Source of the DNA: Anaerotignum sp.
GTDB taxonomy: Bacteria; Bacillota; Clostridia; Lachnospirales; Anaerotignaceae
Direction: 5' to 3'
Assembly: GCA_017560955.1 (NCBI GenBank)
Contig: JAFZDV010000243.1
Location: 1 to 8,480, forward strand
DNA: 8,480 bases
The notes under the pieces were generated by a model. That model searched no databases. It had not been told where the DNA came from and was given only the letters and a program-made list of their open reading frames with translations. Within the stretch, counting starts at the first letter, position 1. Every line of letters begins with the position of its first letter. The position numbers and the translations under genes were made by a program. This document shows, one piece after another, positions 1-6,447 of the stretch.

Positions 1-1565
1 GATGTTTCGATCATTTTGTAAACAGGGAACAGATTCATTTCTTTTCTCAGATCGAATACTGCAACTTCATCCCAGCCCCACAGCTTCGCGATGAATTTAT
101 CGGAGATGCCCATTTTCTTAGCAACGGACAGGATTTCTTTGTTGCCAACGTTTTCGGACAGTGTTTTTTCGTAATCAACGATCTTCTTGAAGGATTCCAG
201 GAAGTACATTGTGATTTTTGTTGCTTCGAAGATTTCGTCCAGAGATACGCCGTTTCTGATCAGCTGAGCGATCGCGTAGATTCTGTCGTCAGGGCTTGTT
301 GCGATGTATGCCAGCATTTCTTCGTTCGCCATATCATCGAATTTAGCCATGTGCAGGTGGCAAACGCCGATTTCCAGAGAGCGTACGGATTTCAGCAGAC
401 ATTCTTCCAGAGTTCTACCGATACCCATAACTTCACCAGTTGCTTTCATCTGTGTGGACAGTGTGTTTGCAGCTGTTGCGAATTTATCAAAGGGGAAACG
501 AGGCATTTTTGCTACGATGTAGTCCAGAGCGGGTTCGTAGTTTGCTGTTGTTTCGCCGATCTGGATTTCATCCAGGCTCATACCTACAGCGATTTTAGCT
601 GTTACTCTTGCGATAGGGAAACCGGATGCTTTGGAAGCCAGAGCAGAGGAACGGGATACACGAGGGTTAACTTCGATCAGGTAGTACTGAGAAGAGTTGG
701 GGTCCAGTGCGAACTGAACATTGCAGCCGCCTTCGATCTTCAGTTCTTTGATGATTTTCAGAGCGGAGTCTTTCAGCATGTTGAAGTCGTGATCATTCAG
801 TGTCAGGATAGGAGCAACTACGATGGAGTCACCTGTGTGAACGCCAACGGGGTCGATGTTTTCCATACCACAGATTGTGATCGCGTGGTCTGTACCGTCA
901 CGCATTACTTCGAATTCGATTTCTTTATAACCTTTTACGCTCTTTTCAACCAGTACCTGATGTACGGGAGACAGTTTCAGCGCATTTTTCATGATTTCGA
1001 TCAGTTCAGCTTCGTTGTTTGCAAAGCCGCCGCCTGTACCGCCCAGTGTGAATGCGGGACGCAGTACAACGGGGTAACCGATTTCGTTTGCAGCTTTGAT
1101 ACCTTCTTCAACGGAGTATGTGATCACGGAAGGGATAACGGGTTCGCCGATGGATTCACACATTTCTTTGAACAGTTCACGGTCTTCTGCTCTTTCGATA
1201 CTTTCAATGGATGTACCCAGCAGTTCAACCTGACATTCTTTCAGAACGCCTTTTTTCGCCAGCTGCATTGCCAGGTTCAGACCTGTCTGACCGCCGATAC
1301 CGGGCAGGATCGCGTCGGGTCTTTCATAACGCAGGATTTTTGCAACGTATTCCAGTGTCAGGGGTTCCATGTACACTTTGTCTGCGATTGTTGTGTCTGT
1401 CATGATTGTAGCAGGGTTGGAGTTAACCAGTACTACTTCATAGCCTTCTTCTTTCAGGGCAAGGCAAGCCTGTGTACCTGCATAGTCAAATTCAGCAGCC
1501 TGGCCGATTACGATGGGGCCGGAGCCGATGATCAGGATTTTTTTCAGGTCGGTTCTCTTTGGCAT
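1..1565 (-). CDS. carB: Carbamoyl-phosphate synthase large subunit, N-terminal 521 residues (partial)
   Basis: The large subunit of carbamoyl-phosphate synthase makes carbamoyl phosphate from bicarbonate, ammonia (passed from the CarA glutaminase) and two ATP, feeding pyrimidine and arginine synthesis in the cytosol. The translated minus strand starts [17 protein letters not shown] and carries the first ATP-grasp (carboxyphosphate) half: [20 protein letters not shown] at about residues 14-33, [10 protein letters not shown] at 48-57, [10 protein letters not shown] at 88-97, AEDRELF at 126-132, [12 protein letters not shown] at 169-180 and [19 protein letters not shown] at 297-315. Residues from about 400 onward match the start of the oligomerisation domain. 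The family is about 1,070 residues, so the second ATP-grasp and the C-terminal allosteric domain lie beyond the left edge. The ATG (1563-1565) has an AAGGAGG site 8 bases upstream. It follows pyrC on the same strand after a 125-base gap. Identification is secure. Confidence 0.97.
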   Translation of the reverse strand, partial: MPKRTDLKKILIIGSGPIVIGQAAEFDYAGTQACLALKEEGYEVVLVNSNPATIMTDTTIADKVYMEPLTLEYVAKILRYERPDAILPGIGGQTGLNLAMQLAKKGVLKECQVELLGTSIESIERAEDRELFKEMCESIGEPVIPSVITYSVEEGIKAANEIGYPVVLRPAFTLGGTGGGFANNEAELIEIMKNALKLSPVHQVLVEKSVKGYKEIEFEVMRDGTDHAITICGMENIDPVGVHTGDSIVVAPILTLNDHDFNMLKDSALKIIKELKIEGGCNVQFALDPNSSQYYLIEVNPRVSRSSALASKASGFPIARVTAKIAVGMSLDEIQIGETTANYEPALDYIVAKMPRFPFDKFATAANTLSTQMKATGEVMGIGRTLEECLLKSVRSLEIGVCHLHMAKFDDMANEEMLAYIATSPDDRIYAIAQLIRNGVSLDEIFEATKITMYFLESFKKIVDYEKTLSENVGNKEILSVAKKMGISDKFIAKLWGWDEVAVFDLRKEMNLFPVYKMIET

Positions 1566-1635
1566 AATTTTGTCCTCCTTGTAAGTAAATGCGTGAATTG
1601 AATTTAGTTACATATCTGAGTACGGAGAGTGGTGG

Positions 1636-1653
1636 GATTCTATTGATAGAATC
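1636..1653. repeat. Perfect inverted repeat in the pyrC-carB gap
   Basis: GATTCTAT and ATAGAATC face each other across two bases (TG), giving an 18-base near-palindrome; as RNA it would fold as a 7-bp stem with a 4-base loop. It sits about midway between the pyrC stop and the carB start. No T-run follows on either strand, so it does not look like a terminator. It could be a protein-binding site, an RNA processing site or chance in an A/T-rich gap. No clear PyrR-type leader motif or strong promoter was found in the gap. A 9-base direct repeat (GTGAATTGA at 1593-1601 and 1681-1689) flanks it. Confidence 0.4.
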
Positions 1654-1690
1654 ACTTTACCTGCCATACGATACTTCTTAGTGAATTGAT

Positions 1691-2953
1691 TTATTTATCT
1701 TCCCATACAATATTGCCTTTATACATTGTCATCTTGCATGCGCCGCATACTGTGTTGCCCTTGAAGGGAGTTGCACGGCCCATTGTCAGGAAGTTTTCAG
1801 GATCGACTGTGTATTCCTTTTCCAGATCGAACACTGTCAGGCTGGCAGGCTGGCCAACTTCCAGAGCAGTGCCGATACCGAAACGGTTTCTGGGATTTGT
1901 ATGCATCAGTTCGATCAGTTTTTCCAGTGTGATCACACCTTTTTTCACCAGTTCTTTGTAAAGAACGGGGAAGGCTGTTTCCAGACCTACAACACCCATC
2001 ATGCTCTTGTCCAGACCTTTGCTTTTTTCCTCAGCAGAGTGAGGTGCGTGGTCTGTAGCGATCATGTCGATTGTGCCGTCCAGAATACCTGCGATCAGTG
2101 CTTTCTGGTCTTCTGCAGAACGGATAGGGGGATTCATTTTGAATCTGCCGTCTTCCTGCAGCATGGAATCATTCATGGTCAGGTAGTGGGGTGCTGTTTC
2201 GCATGTCACATCCAGACCATCTTTTTTCGCCTGACGGATCAGTTCCACACTTTCCTTTGTGGAAATGTGGCAGACATGATATTTCACGCCTGTTTCCTTC
2301 ACCAGTTTCAGGTCTCTTTCGATCTGCTTCCATTCACTTTCGGAGCAGATACCTTTGTGTCCGTGTTTTTCAGCATATTCCCCTTTGTGGATATAGCCGC
2401 CGAAGAGCAGGCTGTTATCTTCGCAGTGGGCTGCAACGATCATGTTGTGACCGTGGACTTTTTTCATGGCTTCCAGCATCATTGCATCACTCTGTACACC
2501 GCGTCCGTCATCGGAAAATGCGCAGACATGAGGTGCCAGTTCGTCGATCGCTGCAAGGGTTTCACCCATTTCACCAATGGTCAGTGTGCCGTAAGGTACA
2601 ACTTCGATGCAGGCTGTTTCGCGGATGGCCTTCAGCTGGGGTTCCAGATTTTCCATGCAATCGGGTGTAGGGTTCAGATTGGGCATGGAGCAGACTGCTG
2701 TGTAGCCGCCATGAGCCGCTGCCAGAGTACCTGTTTTGATGGTTTCTTTATAAAAAAAGCCCGGCTCTCTCAGATGTACATGAACATCAATAAAACCGGG
2801 AAACACAAATAAACCGTTCATATCAAAAACGGGACACTCGTTCTGGGGTGTGCGGTTGGAAATTTCGCTGATGATACCGTTGGCGATGAATACGTTGGAT
2901 TTCATGAAATTGCCCTGAACATAAACGTTTGCGTTAGTCAAAATGTAGTTCAA
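1691..2953 (-). CDS. pyrC: Dihydroorotase, class I
   Basis: Dihydroorotase cyclises N-carbamoyl-aspartate to dihydroorotate, step three of UMP synthesis; it is a cytosolic zinc amidohydrolase. The 420-residue length fits class I bacterial enzymes. Metal-site motifs are in order: DVHVHLREPG with the His-x-His pair at residues 58 and 60, FSDDGRG at 146-152 (Asp as in class I enzymes), AAHCED with His176, CHIS with His229, and ATDHAPH with Asp301. A substrate-loop stretch ETAPHYLT lies at 252-259 and MNPPIRS at 273-279. The start is TTG (bases 2953-2951 read on the minus strand), giving MNYILTNANVYV, with an AAAGGAGA site ending 7 bases upstream; no in-frame ATG gives a better N-terminus. It is first of a leftward unit with carB, preceded by its own promoter. 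All catalytic residues are present. Confidence 0.96.
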   Translation of the reverse strand: MNYILTNANVYVQGNFMKSNVFIANGIISEISNRTPQNECPVFDMNGLFVFPGFIDVHVHLREPGFFYKETIKTGTLAAAHGGYTAVCSMPNLNPTPDCMENLEPQLKAIRETACIEVVPYGTLTIGEMGETLAAIDELAPHVCAFSDDGRGVQSDAMMLEAMKKVHGHNMIVAAHCEDNSLLFGGYIHKGEYAEKHGHKGICSESEWKQIERDLKLVKETGVKYHVCHISTKESVELIRQAKKDGLDVTCETAPHYLTMNDSMLQEDGRFKMNPPIRSAEDQKALIAGILDGTIDMIATDHAPHSAEEKSKGLDKSMMGVVGLETAFPVLYKELVKKGVITLEKLIELMHTNPRNRFGIGTALEVGQPASLTVFDLEKEYTVDPENFLTMGRATPFKGNTVCGACKMTMYKGNIVWEDK

Positions 2954-2960
2954 AGTGATC

Positions 2961-2968
2961 TCTCCTTT
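2961..2968 (-). promoter_or_regulatory. Ribosome binding site fixing the TTG start of pyrC
   Basis: On the minus strand this reads AAAGGAGA and sits 7 bases before the TTG at 2953. It is the only strong Shine-Dalgarno match near the pyrC N-terminus, so it decides in favour of the TTG start. Confidence 0.75.
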
Positions 2969-3014
2969 CGTTCGCTAATCGGGTCAAAAATTGAATTTTC
3001 TCTAAATCTTCAAT

Positions 3015-3043
3015 ATTTTATCATGAAGGTAATTTTATGTCAA
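3015..3043 (-). promoter_or_regulatory. Promoter for pyrC-carB (sigma-70/sigma-A type)
   Basis: Read on the minus strand, a consensus TTGACA (-35, bases 3043-3038) is followed by exactly 17 bases and TAAAAT (-10, bases 3020-3015). A TGA precedes the -10, which is an extended -10 feature. Transcription would start near 3008, giving a leader of about 55 bases before the TTG of pyrC. I saw no PyrR-binding motif or terminator in that leader, so any control by pyrimidines is not evident from the sequence. Confidence 0.75.
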
Positions 3044-3108
3044 TATTTTGTACGGATTCTGACGGCATATACTATAAGAAGTTATTAGAGGAGGTATTGT
3101 GGAATTTA

Positions 3109-3137
3109 TTGACACTGGAAATTCGTTATGGTAGACT
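3109..3137 (+). promoter_or_regulatory. Promoter for the ZTP riboswitch-purE transcript
   Basis: A consensus TTGACA (3109-3114), a 17-base spacer and TAGACT (3132-3137) with an upstream TGG extended -10 make a good sigma-A promoter. The expected start near 3144 lies about 12 bases before the first helix of the riboswitch aptamer, which is where a leader of this kind should begin. Confidence 0.7.
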
Positions 3138-3155
3138 GAAGATGTAATTTTATGC

Positions 3156-3252
3156 GGTTTTTTGTGACTGACGGATCAGTGGGTAACCACATGGGAGCAG
3201 AAAACCTGAAAGTAAGCAGTAACACAGAACTGCTTGAGCCGACCGTCTGGGC
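3156..3252 (+). ncRNA. ZTP (pfl) riboswitch aptamer
   Basis: ZTP riboswitches bind ZMP/ZTP (AICAR nucleotides), which build up when 10-formyl-tetrahydrofolate runs short, and switch on purine and one-carbon genes. The helices can be paired by hand: P1 3156-3165 with 3197-3206 (10 bp including two G-U pairs); P2 GTGG/CCAC at 3179-3182 and 3187-3190 closed by GTAA; the conserved GGGAGC at 3193-3198; P3 AAGCAGT/ACTGCTT at 3214-3220 and 3229-3235; and the 3' signature GCCGACCGTCTGGGC at 3238-3252. The pseudoknot pairs GACGG (3170-3174) with CCGTC (3243-3247); my recollection is that many members use GGCG/CGCC-like pairing here, so this would be a compensated variant. It lies between a promoter and purE, with a terminator overlapping its 3' end. 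This fits an ON switch for purE. The class is recognised from consensus and structure, not from a covariance search. Confidence 0.9.
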
Positions 3253-3300
3253 AGTCCTGGTTTCCGAGAAATACGGAATAGGACTGCCCTTCTATGTATG
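3249..3300 (+). terminator. Riboswitch expression-platform terminator
   Basis: GGGCAGTCCT (3249-3258) pairs perfectly over 10 bp with AGGACTGCCC (3280-3289). An inner TTCCG/CGGAA stem (3262-3266 with 3274-3278) leaves a 7-base loop. The stem is followed by TTCTATGTATGT, a mixed and rather weak U-rich tail. Its 5' arm uses the GGGC that ends the aptamer signature, so aptamer folding with ligand and terminator formation should compete; ligand would favour read-through into purE. The weak tail is the reason for reduced confidence. Confidence 0.75.
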
Positions 3301-3341
3301 TCGCAAAAACGATGAGAGAACGATTATTTAGGAGGTAACCC

Positions 3342-3836
3342 ATGAAGAAAATCGGTATCGTTATGGGCAGCGACAGCGATCTGCCTGTAGTGGAAAAAGC
3401 AATGGCAACACTGGAAAAATTCGGTGTACCCTTTGAAGCGCATGTTTACTCTGCACACAGAACACCTGTGGAAGCAAGTGAATTTGCAAAAAATGCAAGA
3501 GCAAACGGCTTTGGTGCCATCATCGCAGCAGCTGGCAAAGCAGCACATCTGGCAGGTGCAATGGCAGCAAACACAACACTTCCTGTAATTGGTATCCCCA
3601 TCAAATCTTCCACACTGGATGGTCTGGATGCACTGCTGTCTACAGTACAGATGCCCAGCGGCCTGCCTGTTGCAACAGTAGCCATCGATGGTGCTGAAAA
3701 TGCGGCTCTGCTGGCAATTCAGATCCTGGGTGTTGAAGATGCGGAACTGGCTGCAAAACTGGATGCGGCAAGAGCAGAAGCAGCAGCAAAAGTTCTGGAA
3801 AAAGATGCAGCATTAGTGGCTAAGTACGCAAAATAA
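3342..3836 (+). CDS. purE: 5-(carboxyamino)imidazole ribonucleotide mutase / AIR carboxylase catalytic subunit
   Basis: PurE forms 4-carboxy-AIR (CAIR), a middle step of IMP synthesis; class I enzymes rearrange N5-CAIR made by PurK, class II enzymes carboxylate AIR directly. The 164-residue length is normal. GSDSDLP lies at residues 9-15, SAHRTP at 37-42 with the catalytic-type His39-Arg40, GKAAHLAG at 65-72, LPVIGIP at 80-86 and [12 protein letters not shown] at 104-115. The His-Leu in the third motif fits class I, but GKAAHLAG replaces the more usual GGAAHLPG. Residues 131-164 form an Ala/Lys/Glu-rich helical tail. The ATG has AGGAGGT 5 bases upstream. It is the first gene after the ZTP riboswitch and is followed by a hairpin with a T-run. 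No purK is in the window, so the mutase role is inferred. Confidence 0.95.
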   Translation: MKKIGIVMGSDSDLPVVEKAMATLEKFGVPFEAHVYSAHRTPVEASEFAKNARANGFGAIIAAAGKAAHLAGAMAANTTLPVIGIPIKSSTLDGLDALLSTVQMPSGLPVATVAIDGAENAALLAIQILGVEDAELAAKLDAARAEAAAKVLEKDAALVAKYAK

Positions 3837-3863
3837 GGAGTGCTTGCAGAAGGACTCTTTTTT
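3835..3863 (+). terminator. Possible intrinsic terminator between purE and purM
   Basis: Starting within the purE stop codon, AAGGAGT (3835-3841) pairs with ACTCTTT (3854-3860; one G-U pair). A G-G mismatch then leads to CTT/AAG (3843-3845 with 3850-3852) around a GCAG loop. The 3' arm runs into six T residues (3858-3863). The stem is A/T-rich, so it may act as a partial terminator that lowers transcription of the downstream genes rather than ending it. Confidence 0.5.
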
Positions 3864-3890
3864 GGCGTAGATATAAAAATATATTATAAA
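3862..3890 (+). promoter_or_regulatory. Possible internal promoter for purM-purD
   Basis: TTGGCG (3862-3867), a 17-base spacer and TATAAA (3885-3890) match the sigma-A consensus at four and five of six positions. It begins at the end of the T-run of the preceding hairpin and would start transcription near 3897, about 47 bases before purM. The surrounding sequence is very A/T-rich, which raises the chance of a false match. Confidence 0.4.
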
Positions 3891-3943
3891 AGGTAATGAT
3901 ACGATAAGAGATTATTGTTTTAATTAAGGGAGGAGTATTCAAA

Positions 3944-4981
3944 ATGAAAAGCTTCAGCGAAAGTTACAAAGCTGCCGGCGTTGACATCACAGCTGGCTAC
4001 AAAGCAGTAGAACTGATGAAAACACACATCGCAAAAACAATGTCCGCAGGTGTAATGGGTGATATCGGCGGTTTCGGCGGTCTGTTCGAACTGGACATGA
4101 CAGGTATCACAAAACCCGTACTGGTAAGCGGTACTGACGGTGTAGGTACAAAACTGAAACTGGCATTCCTGATGGACAAACATGACACAGTAGGTATCGA
4201 CTGTGTAGCTATGTGCGTAAACGATATCATCTGCGTAGGTGCAAAACCTCTGTTCTTCCTGGACTACATTGCAGTAGGCAAAAACTTCCCCGAAAAAGTA
4301 GCTGCTATCGTTAGCGGTGTTGCAGAAGGCTGTGTACAGTCCGGCGCATCCCTGATTGGCGGCGAAACAGCAGAAATGCCCGGCTTCTATCCCGAAGACG
4401 AATACGATCTGGCTGGTTTTGCTGTAGGTGTTGTTGACAAAGACAAAATCCTGAACAACAAAACAATCAAAGAAGGCGACGTAATTCTGGCTCTGCCTTC
4501 CAGCGGTGTTCATTCCAACGGTTTCTCTCTGGTTCGTCGTGTACTGGATGTTGAAAACGCTGACATCAAAACACCTCTGGAAAAACTGGGCGGCAAATCC
4601 ATCGGTGAAGCTCTGCTGGCTCCCACAAAAATCTATGTAAAACCCATGCTGGCTCTGTTTGAAGAAGTTACAGTAAAAGCTGTTTCCCACATCACAGGCG
4701 GCGGTTTCTATGAAAATATCCCCAGATCCATCCCTAAAGGCTTTGGTGCAAAAATCAACAAAGATGCACTGAGAATCCCTGCGATCTTCAGCCTGATCAT
4801 GGAACAGGGCAACATCCCCGAAAGAGATATGTTCAACACATTCAACATGGGTGTTGGTATGTCCGTTGTTGTAGCGAAAGAAGATGCTGAAAAAGCAATC
4901 GAAATCCTGAAAGCAAACGGCGAAGATGCTTACATCATGGGCGAAATCATCGCTTCTGAAGAAGGTGTTGTAATTGAATAA
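3944..4981 (+). CDS. purM: Phosphoribosylformylglycinamidine cyclo-ligase (AIR synthetase)
   Basis: PurM uses ATP to close the imidazole ring, turning FGAM into aminoimidazole ribonucleotide (AIR), the substrate of the PurE step. The 345-residue length is typical of the family. N-terminal [20 protein letters not shown] opens the protein; [11 protein letters not shown] lies at residues 62-72, [12 protein letters not shown] at 84-95 (an ATP/metal-site stretch of the PurM-type ATP-binding fold), [11 protein letters not shown] at 139-149, [13 protein letters not shown] at 186-198, [13 protein letters not shown] at 249-261 and NMGVGM at 301-306. The ATG has GGGAGGAG ending 8 bases upstream. It begins the tight part of the operon: its last 8 bases overlap purN, which suggests coupled translation. 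No odd residues were seen. Confidence 0.97.
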   Translation: MKSFSESYKAAGVDITAGYKAVELMKTHIAKTMSAGVMGDIGGFGGLFELDMTGITKPVLVSGTDGVGTKLKLAFLMDKHDTVGIDCVAMCVNDIICVGAKPLFFLDYIAVGKNFPEKVAAIVSGVAEGCVQSGASLIGGETAEMPGFYPEDEYDLAGFAVGVVDKDKILNNKTIKEGDVILALPSSGVHSNGFSLVRRVLDVENADIKTPLEKLGGKSIGEALLAPTKIYVKPMLALFEEVTVKAVSHITGGGFYENIPRSIPKGFGAKINKDALRIPAIFSLIMEQGNIPERDMFNTFNMGVGMSVVVAKEDAEKAIEILKANGEDAYIMGEIIASEEGVVIE

Positions 4982-5579
4982 GAAAACAAAGATCGCCGTA
5001 TTCGTATCCGGCGGCGGTACAAACCTGCAGGCACTGATCGATGCAGCCAAAAGGGGAGAGATCCCCAGCGGTGAGATCGCACTGGTGCTGGCAAGCAATG
5101 ATAAAGCCTATGCCCTGACAAGAGCAGCGGAAAACAATATCCCTTCTGCAGTTGTGAAGAGAAAAGATTATGAATCTCAGATCGCATACGAAGAAGCGGT
5201 AAAAGCGGTTCTGACAGAAAACGGCATCGACATGATCGTTCTGGCAGGCTTTATGACAATCCTCAGCGAAAACTTCACATCTGCTTATCCCAAGCGCATC
5301 GTGAATGTACATCCTTCCCTGATCCCTTCCTTCTGCGGTGAAGGCTTCTATGGTCTGCGTGTCCATGAAGCAGCGCTGGAATATGGCGTGAAGGTGACAG
5401 GCGCAACTGTACACTATGTAAATGAGATCCCCGACGGCGGTGAGATCATTCTGCAGAAAGCAGTTGAAATTCTGGAAGGCGATACAGCAGAAGTTCTGCA
5501 GAAAAGAGTTATGGAACAGGCGGAATGGATCCTGCTTCCTCAGGCTGTGGAATTAGTTGCAAAAAAATTACAGGCATAA
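4974..5579 (+). CDS. purN: Phosphoribosylglycinamide formyltransferase (GAR transformylase)
   Basis: PurN transfers the formyl group of 10-formyl-tetrahydrofolate to GAR, giving FGAR, the third step of purine synthesis. The 201-residue length fits. [13 protein letters not shown] at residues 12-24 is the phosphate-binding loop, LAGFMTIL at 90-97 is the folate-binding strand, and the catalytic set is Asn111 and His113 ([12 protein letters not shown], 109-120) and Asp154 ([10 protein letters not shown], 150-159). [17 protein letters not shown] at 119-135 differs from the Enterobacteria-type loop (proline-glycine with no Cys) but lies in the expected place. The best start is TTG at 4974 inside the last codons of purM, with AAGGTG 6 bases upstream; it is the only start just ahead of the conserved [10 protein letters not shown] strand. 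It probably depends on ribosomes finishing purM. Confidence 0.95.
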   Translation: MNKKTKIAVFVSGGGTNLQALIDAAKRGEIPSGEIALVLASNDKAYALTRAAENNIPSAVVKRKDYESQIAYEEAVKAVLTENGIDMIVLAGFMTILSENFTSAYPKRIVNVHPSLIPSFCGEGFYGLRVHEAALEYGVKVTGATVHYVNEIPDGGEIILQKAVEILEGDTAEVLQKRVMEQAEWILLPQAVELVAKKLQA

Positions 5580-5607
5580 GTTCCTACATATAGAAAGGAC
5601 GTAAAAA

Positions 5608-6327
5608 ATGAACGTTTATCACAAAGATACAATGAAAGATCTGGTAAAAGACAACCCTTATGTTGGCCGTGGTATCGTGATCGGTAAAACAGAAGATGGT
5701 ACAAAAGCTGCTTTTGCTTACTTCATCATGGGCAGAAGCGAAAACAGCCGTAACCGTGTATTCAGAGAAGAAGGCGAAGATGTAATGATCTACCCCTTCG
5801 ATGAATCCAAAGTGGAAGATCCTTCCCTGATCATCTATGCTCCCGTTCGTAAACTGGACGGCAAACTGATCGTTACAAACGGCGACCAGACAGATACAAT
5901 CAGAGATTTCGTAGTAGAAGGCAAATCCTTCGAAGATGCTCTGGAAACAAGAGAATTTGAACCCGATGGTCCCAACTGGACACCCAGAATCAGCGGTATG
6001 GCTACATTCGCTGACGGCGACTTCACATACAAAATGTCTATCCTGAAATCTGCTGATGCGGAAGGTACAGCATGCAACAGATTCACATATTCCTATAAAG
6101 CACTGGCTGGTACAGGTCACTTCATTCATACATACATGGGCGACGGCAACCCCCTGCCTACATTCTGCGGTGAACCCGAAAGAACTATCGTTCCCAATGA
6201 TATCGATGCTTGGCTGGAAGAAATCTGGACAAACCTGAACGAACAGAACAAAATCTCCATCTATGTTCGTTTCGTTGACCTGAAAACAGGCGAAGTTGAA
6301 AACAGAATGATCAACAAAAACGCTTAA
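5608..6327 (+). CDS. purO: IMP cyclohydrolase, stand-alone PurO-like type
   Basis: This protein is recognised as the IMP_cyclohyd family, related to archaeal PurO, which closes FAICAR to IMP, the last step of purine synthesis. It is unrelated to the N-terminal cyclohydrolase domain of bifunctional PurH. Family-type stretches are NPYVGRGIVIG at residues 16-26, MGRSENSRNRVF at 41-52, TNGDQTDTI at 90-98, EPDGPNWTPRISGM at 118-131, and a C-terminal FVDLKTGEVENRMINKNA. The 239 residues are longer than archaeal PurO (about 200). The ATG has AAAGGA 8 bases upstream. The next gene encodes an AICAR formyltransferase lacking a cyclohydrolase domain, which strongly supports the role: together the two proteins replace PurH. 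The symbol purO is by homology. The function in this organism is inferred from family and context. Confidence 0.85.
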   Translation: MNVYHKDTMKDLVKDNPYVGRGIVIGKTEDGTKAAFAYFIMGRSENSRNRVFREEGEDVMIYPFDESKVEDPSLIIYAPVRKLDGKLIVTNGDQTDTIRDFVVEGKSFEDALETREFEPDGPNWTPRISGMATFADGDFTYKMSILKSADAEGTACNRFTYSYKALAGTGHFIHTYMGDGNPLPTFCGEPERTIVPNDIDAWLEEIWTNLNEQNKISIYVRFVDLKTGEVENRMINKNA

Positions 6328-6331
6328 GTTC

Positions 6332-6409
6332 GTAGGGGACGCTGTCCCCTACATCCCCTGCAAGGGGGTCACCCCCTTGACCCGATTTGCACAAAGCGTT
6401 GCTTTGTGC
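6332..6409. repeat. Cluster of three perfect hairpins with 3-base loops
   Basis: Three perfect inverted repeats follow each other in 78 bases: GTAGGGGAC-GCT-GTCCCCTAC (6332-6352), CAAGGGGG-TCA-CCCCCTTG (6361-6379) and GCACAAAGC-GTT-GCTTTGTGC (6389-6409), with stems of 9, 8 and 9 bp. The third can extend with T-A and wobble pairs. None is followed by a T-run, so they are not ordinary terminators. The block is much richer in G and C runs than the surrounding DNA and lies wholly between two operon genes that otherwise would be close together. This looks like an interspersed, palindromic intergenic element (REP- or MITE-like), which could stall RNA decay or set the ratio of the flanking genes. 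Only one copy is in the window, so its repeat nature is inferred. Confidence 0.65.
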
Positions 6410-6430
6410 GAGGCGTTGGCTTTTATATAT

Positions 6431-6441
6431 GGAAGGAGAGG
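6431..6441 (+). promoter_or_regulatory. Ribosome binding site fixing the TTG start of the AICAR formyltransferase gene
   Basis: GGAAGGAGAGG contains an AAGGAG core (6433-6438) 9 bases before the TTG at 6448. It lies inside the longer open frame that begins with GTG at 6406, showing that the upstream 14 codons, which come from the hairpin element, are not part of the protein. Confidence 0.75.
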
Positions 6442-6447
6442 AAAGAA

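Noticed and set aside
351..1601. A 416-codon plus-strand open frame opposite carB
   Set aside because: Antisense shadow of carB; no binding site or domain, and carB is certain on the other strand.
1566..1690. A separate promoter for carB in the pyrC-carB gap
   Set aside because: The best match on the minus strand (ATGGCA, 19-base spacer, TAGAAT) is weak and runs through the palindrome; not enough to call.
1901..2812. A 303-codon plus-strand open frame opposite pyrC
   Set aside because: Antisense shadow of a complete dihydroorotase with all metal ligands.
3088..3147. GAGGAGG followed by TTG (3097) or GTG (3099), giving a 16- or 11-codon leader peptide
   Set aside because: The spacing to either start is only 2 to 4 bases, and the frame overlaps the good promoter at 3109-3137, so it would not be on the main transcript. 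A weak upstream promoter (TTGTAC 3048-3053, TACTAT 3070-3075) could transcribe it but matches poorly.
3237..3252. A purine (guanine) riboswitch or PurR box upstream of purE
   Set aside because: No guanine-aptamer loop motifs or PurR operator were seen; the conserved bases and helices fit the ZTP class instead.
3920..5098. A 392-codon minus-strand open frame opposite purM and purN
   Set aside because: Same codon-bias shadow; the protein is rich in Cys, Phe and Gln and resembles no family.
6332..6409. The hairpin cluster as a CRISPR array or as tandem terminators
   Set aside because: The three palindromes differ in sequence, with no regular repeats and spacers, and none is followed by a T-run.
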